From NCBI RefSeq assembly GCF_000373185.1, contig NZ_KB890671.1, positions 1-64,000 of the forward strand: DNA of 64,000 nt, read 5' to 3'. Source of the stretch: Segatella paludivivens DSM 17968 = JCM 13650 (GTDB taxonomy: Bacteria > Bacteroidota > Bacteroidia > Bacteroidales > Bacteroidaceae). Of the stretch, positions 62,357 through 64,000 are shown piece by piece. Made by a program: the position numbers and the translations under genes. Within the stretch, counting starts at the first letter, position 1. Every line of letters starts with the position of its first letter. The notes under the pieces are model-generated. The model saw only the letters and a list, made by a program, of their open reading frames with translations, was not told where the DNA came from and made no database searches.

Positions 62357-64000
62357 TTAACGACGAACGACTGCTACAAAACCTCCTCTAGGCAAACAAT
62401 CAATTTTAAGAGTTTGCTGGGCGTTTTTAGCTGCATCGATGGCAAAACTTCTTCCATCGGGACCATCTGTGAAGAGTGCAAATGTCTTGGCGTTTGGTGC
62501 AAGTTGCGTTGGATTAAATGTCAACGTCAGCTTTTGGTCGGTTCCATTAATACCTCCTACATACCAAGTATTGCCTTTTCTTCGTGCAATAACTACTGAA
62601 GTTCCAGGGTATCCGCTCAAGAAGCGAGTTTCATCCCATACGGTAGGTAAAGTAGCAAACAACTTTTTTACCTGTGCAGGCATTGCTTCATAAGCTGAAG
62701 GACGGTCTGGATTATGTAGCAAAGCCGACTCAAACAAAATAGGAAGAGCCAGTTCATGTGCATGTGTGGTGATATGAGGATACTGAGAATCAGTAAAAGT
62801 TCCTGGAGTGTAGTCCATTGAGCCTACTATATTTCGAGTAAATGGTAGAGTGGCATTATGGCTAGCAGCAGCCTTAGTCATCTTTCCATTGTTGTTGTAC
62901 CATTCAGCACCATAAACAGCTTCGGTCGTCATAAGGTTCGGATAGGTGCGTTGCCATCCACGAGGCAGGGTCGCTCCATGAAAAACCACCATCAAATGAT
63001 GACGAGCTGCCGATTTAAGAATGTCGATACATAGATTCATGTCTTGTGCGTCGTCACCTTTAAAAAAGTCTACCTTGATGCCTTTGACACCTATCTTTTC
63101 CAACCAAGAGAATTCTTTTTCTCTCTTGTCGGAGTCATTAAGTCTATAAAAAGGACCAGGAGCTCCATTGCTCACCCAATTCATACTAGAATTGTACCAT
63201 ACCATTATTCCTATCTTCTTTGAGTTTGCATAGGCAACAGCATCTTCAACATTACCACCATTGCCCATTTCGTCCCATTCTGCATCGATCAAACTATAAG
63301 GCCAATGCATATCAACTGCCAAATCAATGTATTCTTTTACTCTCTTAAAGTCGCGTGAACCATGATTATAAGCCCAATAAATCCAAGACACACTTCCTGG
63401 ATGAATCCAATCAGTCTTTTTCAGAACATTTGGGTCTGCAACATCGGTCACTCTTGTAGACTGAACTATCGTAGCCAAGTTGCCAGCTAGTACAACACGC
63501 CACGATGATTCCCACTTGTCACCTTGGGTAGATTGTGAAGGATCAGCAAATTCCACATGGTAAGCGTCTGGTTTGGTTTGGTTGTTCAATCGAGATGCAC
63601 AATGATTGTAGGTGATGTTTGATTCGGTGAGGAATAGATATAGTCCGTTTGATATTTCCATCAATGCAGGATAAGCCCATAGACGATTGTTTGGTCGGTT
63701 GGCATCATATCCAGCTGTGGTAAGGGGATAAAAAGCTTCATAGCTATCTGGAATATATTTTTGTATCCAACGTTTAGTGCCTTCAGCGATAGGATAGACT
63801 GTTAAATCTTTGAGAATTTTCTCGTCTTGTGAAGTCTTTATTTGATAACGGAAAGCCATACCATCGTTGGCAAGTTTGAAGACAACCGAAAGCACCTGCT
63901 GATTGGCATTGACAAAGTTTATTGTTTGCTCTGTTTCTGTCTTTGTGCTATGCGTTTGCTTTCCTTCTAAAAGTGTATAATCAATCTTGTTCTTTTTACT
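62357..64000 (-). CDS. GH97 family glycosidase, partial at right edge
   Basis: The minus frame is open from the window edge at 64000 to its stop at 62357, about 547 residues of a longer protein; the N-terminus lies outside. The catalytic barrel has SLIDAEWDEMG, GVKGIKVDFFKGDDAQDMN (Asp in KVDFF), HGATLPRGWQRTYPNLMTTEAVYGAEWY, and a C-terminal beta domain. The KVDFF Asp favours the retaining alpha-galactosidase type over the inverting SusB-type alpha-glucosidase, by analogy with the two characterised Bacteroides GH97 classes as I recall them. It is convergent with the GH92 operon and may or may not belong to the same locus. Confidence 0.85.
   Translation of the reverse strand, partial: SKKNKIDYTLLEGKQTHSTKTETEQTINFVNANQQVLSVVFKLANDGMAFRYQIKTSQDEKILKDLTVYPIAEGTKRWIQKYIPDSYEAFYPLTTAGYDANRPNNRLWAYPALMEISNGLYLFLTESNITYNHCASRLNNQTKPDAYHVEFADPSQSTQGDKWESSWRVVLAGNLATIVQSTRVTDVADPNVLKKTDWIHPGSVSWIYWAYNHGSRDFKRVKEYIDLAVDMHWPYSLIDAEWDEMGNGGNVEDAVAYANSKKIGIMVWYNSSMNWVSNGAPGPFYRLNDSDKREKEFSWLEKIGVKGIKVDFFKGDDAQDMNLCIDILKSAARHHLMVVFHGATLPRGWQRTYPNLMTTEAVYGAEWYNNNGKMTKAAASHNATLPFTRNIVGSMDYTPGTFTDSQYPHITTHAHELALPILFESALLHNPDRPSAYEAMPAQVKKLFATLPTVWDETRFLSGYPGTSVVIARRKGNTWYVGGINGTDQKLTLTFNPTQLAPNAKTFALFTDGPDGRSFAIDAAKNAQQTLKIDCLPRGGFVAVVRR

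Noticed and set aside
1-64000. tRNA or rRNA genes
   Set aside because: No conserved T-loop (GGTTCGAATCC type) with a cloverleaf and no rRNA core sequence was recognised; a covariance-model scan would be decisive.

Overview
The window is low-GC DNA from a Bacteroidales chromosome, most likely Prevotellaceae (Prevotella/Segatella-like). The evidence is the Bacteroidetes promoter form (TTTG, about 19-20 bases, TAnnTTTG), a SusC/SusD pair, NigD-like and DUF3244-like proteins, GH92/GH97 enzymes, and an arginine pathway with the ArgF' type of transcarbamylase. No tRNA, rRNA, CRISPR array, intact transposase or phage gene was seen. Genus is an inference.

Region 1 (1-12.8 kb) is mostly core genome: an outer-membrane barrel and murF on the minus strand; folP and the c-di-AMP synthase dacA diverging from murF; the acetate pair pta-ackA; a KDG-kinase-like sugar kinase; a 5'-truncated barrel gene; a DUF59 Fe-S protein and an LpxH-like hydrolase; then radC, a family 2 glycosyltransferase and efp on the minus strand. 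Region 2 (12.8-18.1 kb) has rpmH (51 codons) followed by a plus-strand run: PASTA protein, RluD-like synthase, ddl, an acyltransferase-like protein and a NigD-like lipoprotein. Region 3 (18.1-22.3 kb) is accessory: a lipoprotein/TPR/HTH regulator, a small DUF3244-like exported protein, an unknown lipoprotein, a dispersed non-coding repeat and a thioredoxin-fold fragment.

Region 4 (22.3-34.8 kb) is a 12 kb minus-strand arginine/proline block: argR, a GNAT protein (probable N-acylglutamate synthase), argG, a PspC protein, argC, argD, proC, then an XRE-cupin regulator with an acyl-CoA ligase, proB, proA, argF' and a threonine aldolase. The argR promoter carries a direct repeat two helical turns apart that could be an operator. 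Region 5 (35-46.8 kb) has an M23/LysM peptidase, recG-ispD-DJ-1, nadK diverging from DJ-1 through abutting promoters, an ABC exporter, and a MacAB-like tripartite system (ATPase, two permeases, adaptor).

Region 6 (46.8-47.9 kb) is 1.1 kb without a gene but highly structured: 66-base inverted repeats (64/66 identical) enclose a 140-base run of palindromes and a second, inverted copy of the dispersed repeat from 21.7 kb. Region 7 (47.9-64 kb) is a polysaccharide utilisation locus: two GH28-like beta-helix proteins lacking the usual GH28 motif III and IV residues, SusC/SusD, an unknown exported protein, a GH92 enzyme, and a 1134-residue protein joining a histidine-acid-phosphatase domain to a GH92 domain. 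A convergent GH97 gene runs off the right edge. The phosphatase-GH92 fusion and the inverted-repeat element are the most unusual items.
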